From: Roseiarcus sp963765375
Lineage (GTDB): Bacteria; Pseudomonadota; Alphaproteobacteria; Rhizobiales; Beijerinckiaceae
Assembly: GCA_963765375.1 (NCBI GenBank)
Contig: CAVXVZ010000011.1
Span: 62,001 to 126,000 of the forward strand
Length of the DNA: 64,000 nt
Direction: 5' to 3'
Part shown: positions 62,433-64,000 of the stretch, piece after piece
Position numbering within the stretch: position 1 is the first letter of the stretch
Layout of the letters: every line of letters starts with the position of its first letter
Made by a program: the position numbers and the translations under genes
Notes under the pieces: generated by a model
What the model was told of the DNA's origin: nothing
The model's input: only the letters and a program-made list of their open reading frames with translations
Databases searched by the model: none

Positions 62433-63628
62433 GGGCCAAGGCCCTCGCGCATGGCAAAGCGCCTGAGCGGCCCGATCGCGGACAGGGCCGCCAGAGCCGC
62501 GCCGCGGGCGAAGTCGAGCGGAGCGAAATGGGTCAGCAAGGCGCGGTTGAGTCCGTCGACCATGCTGGTGCGCGCAAGGATATCGGGCCGCCTCGAGCGT
62601 TCGTAGGCGCTCAGAGCCTCCGGCCCCCCGATGTCCCGGCCTGCTTCGCGCGCCTCGACGGCGCAGGCGATGATCGCCTCGACGTCGCGCAGGCCCAGAT
62701 TGAGCCCTTGCGCGCCGAGCGGCGGGAAGACGTGCGCCGCGTCCCCGACGAGAGCAAGCCGCCCGGCGACGATCCTTGGAACGATCTGGCGCGTCATCGC
62801 GAAGATTCCGCGCTCGCCCTCGATGCGCATGGCGCCGAGAAGCGACTGCGCCTGGCGCTCGATCTCGCCCGCCAGCGCCTCATTGTCGAGCGCCGCGCGC
62901 CGGCGCGCGTCCTTGTCCGTCATCACCCAGACGAGGCTCGACCGGTGGGGCGCGGCGGCGCTGGTGGGCAGCGGCACCAGCGTGAAAGGGCCGCCGGGGG
63001 TGTGGAACTCGGTCGAAAAGTCGCGATGGGGCAGCCGATGGGAGAGAAGCGCGGTCAACGCGCTCTGCCCGTAGGCGTGAAGGCGGGCCTCGAGCCCGGC
63101 GGCGCGGCGCGCTTTCGAATCCCGCCCGTCGGCGCCAATAGCAAGCCGGGCCGAGAGCGTGCGTCCGCCTTCCAGCCGCGCCCGCACGGGGCTCATGGTG
63201 AAGTCGTAAGCGGCGACGCCGCCCGCGATGCGCTCGACGCCGGGAGCGCGAGCGGTCTCGCCGGCGAGGGTTTCGGCCATCCGGTCATTCTCGATATTCC
63301 AGCCGAACGCTTCCAGCCCGATTTCGGCGGCGTGGAACTCGACCGGGCGGGGCGGAAAGAGCGTTCCCGTGTCGTCGATGAGCCGCAGCGACCTGAGCGG
63401 CGCGGCTTCGGCCCGCAATCGCGTCCAAAGGCCGAGCGAGTCGAGAAAAGCGAGCGACGGGTCGAGAAGGGCCACGGTGCGCCCGCGTCCGGTTCGCTCG
63501 CCTGCGCCGCTCAAGACGACGTCGAAGCCGGCCCGTGCAAAGCCGAAGGCGGCTGCGAGCCCGGCCAGCCCCGCGCCGGCGACCAGGACGTCCGAGGCGC
63601 GCGCGGCCGGCGTTTCGCCGTTGGCCAT
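62354..63628 (-). CDS. UbiH/UbiF/VisC-type FAD-dependent monooxygenase
   Basis: A 424-residue flavoprotein hydroxylase. The FAD Rossmann motif is VLVAGAGLAGLAAAFGFARAG near the N-terminus, and the second FAD signature GDAAHVFPPLGAQGLNLGLRD is near residue 300. A GADGRDSK segment lies at about 170. It most resembles ubiquinone-ring hydroxylases, but the exact position hydroxylated is unknown. GGGAG precedes the ATG at 63628. The 3' end overlaps the SRPBCC gene tail to tail. Confidence 0.87.
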   Translation of the reverse strand: MANGETPAARASDVLVAGAGLAGLAAAFGFARAGFDVVLSGAGERTGRGRTVALLDPSLAFLDSLGLWTRLRAEAAPLRSLRLIDDTGTLFPPRPVEFHAAEIGLEAFGWNIENDRMAETLAGETARAPGVERIAGGVAAYDFTMSPVRARLEGGRTLSARLAIGADGRDSKARRAAGLEARLHAYGQSALTALLSHRLPHRDFSTEFHTPGGPFTLVPLPTSAAAPHRSSLVWVMTDKDARRRAALDNEALAGEIERQAQSLLGAMRIEGERGIFAMTRQIVPRIVAGRLALVGDAAHVFPPLGAQGLNLGLRDVEAIIACAVEAREAGRDIGGPEALSAYERSRRPDILARTSMVDGLNRALLTHFAPLDFARGAALAALSAIGPLRRFAMREGLGPHTAFWRAKSSTPGFPPAAATPSRPR

Positions 63629-63783
63629 CGTCGATCTCCCGCCAGGCTCCGCGAAGGCCCGAGCACTCGGGCTCACGACCGGGGAGACGGCGCGGCGCAA
63701 CTTTGATAAGGCGGAAGCTGCAAGGTCAAGCCGAGGCCGGCTGAGCCGCGCATTCGCCGGCGGCGAGGCGGATAGGGCAGGGC

Positions 63784-64000
63784 ATGTCGATCGAAAAGCG
63801 GCCCATTGGCGTCGCGAGCGCAGCGGGATTCTCCGTCCATCTCTTCACCGCCTCGGGCGGGGCGGTTGCCGTGCTTGCGCTCTACGCCGCGATCGAGCGC
63901 AATTTCGCCGCCTGCTTCGCATGGCTCGGCCTGGCTTTCTTCATTGACGGGGTCGATGGCACGCTCGCCCGCGCCGCGCGGGTGAAGGTGACCGCCGCGG
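63784..64000 (+). CDS. pcs: phosphatidylcholine synthase, N-terminal part
   Basis: The first 72 codons of a CDP-alcohol phosphatidyltransferase; the gene runs off the window. The start SVHLFTASGGAVAVLALYAAI and the CDP-binding motif FFIDGVDGTLAR (DGxxxxxAR type) match Pcs, which makes phosphatidylcholine from choline and CDP-diacylglycerol in many alphaproteobacteria. It is divergent from the monooxygenase gene. Confidence 0.87.
   Translation, partial: MSIEKRPIGVASAAGFSVHLFTASGGAVAVLALYAAIERNFAACFAWLGLAFFIDGVDGTLARAARVKVTAA

Overview
The window is GC-rich, densely coding bacterial DNA. It looks like an alphaproteobacterium of the Hyphomicrobiales (Rhizobiales) type. Markers of that group are DivK-PleD, ErpA, EipB (DUF1849), the dgt-argS-SPOR-nagZ block, a phosphatidylcholine synthase start, a TrpB2-type tryptophan synthase, and a LexA box of the alphaproteobacterial GTTC-N7-GTTC form upstream of lexA. 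I cannot fix the genus; a Beijerinckiaceae/Methylocystaceae-like lineage is a guess.

0-17 kb is mostly core genome. It holds the 3' part of parC (with a one-base frameshift), a Flp pilin, an isoaspartyl methyltransferase-like gene, erpA, dgt, argS, an SPOR protein, nagZ, pleD-divK, DUF3572-dinB, eipB, scpA/scpB (inverted and displaced from nagZ) and lexA. Two intergenic arrays, at about 3.3 kb and 17.3 kb, share a purine-rich iterated motif spaced about two helical turns apart.

17.4-21.2 kb is a small mobile island. A REP-associated tyrosine transposase (RAYT) gene is bracketed by inverted terminal repeats and surrounded by truncated copies of its own 5' and 3' ends, REP palindromes and a GGAATACGG array. 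An IS3-family element has inserted into one RAYT terminal repeat with a TGCA target duplication.

21-42 kb is mixed metabolism and envelope. It contains a CoA-transferase pair, an AaeB/DUF1656/HlyD efflux operon, a frameshifted SDR, xthA, methyltransferases, a VapBC pair with a broken vapB, a radical SAM enzyme, a chimeric pseudogene, an LpxL-type acyltransferase, a 2OG-oxygenase-like protein, trpB2, two cyclophilins, queA-tgt, eno and a FtsB/DivIC-like gene. The tgt product has lost all four canonical zinc ligands.

42.9-48.1 kb holds the most unusual locus. A 1194-residue protein fuses a subtilisin-like S8 domain to an HExxH gluzincin metallopeptidase domain. It overlaps by 4 bp a metallo-beta-lactamase-fold hydrolase gene. 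A perfect TGTGA-N6-TCACA palindrome lies just upstream. An ISAzo13-family element (TTA target duplication) separates this locus from glyA.

49.7-64 kb carries glyA-nrdR-ribD, an unknown gene, ribE, several gene remnants (clpP, isochorismatase, a membrane-protein paralogue), a haem-binding-like GlcG/HbpS protein, an AbrB-type membrane protein, a ClC channel with CBS domains, an L,D-transpeptidase, a class III nucleotide cyclase, an SRPBCC protein behind an ArsR-type operator, a UbiH-like monooxygenase and the start of pcs. Several genes are broken by single-base indels. These could be genuine decay or residual assembly errors, and sequence alone cannot decide.
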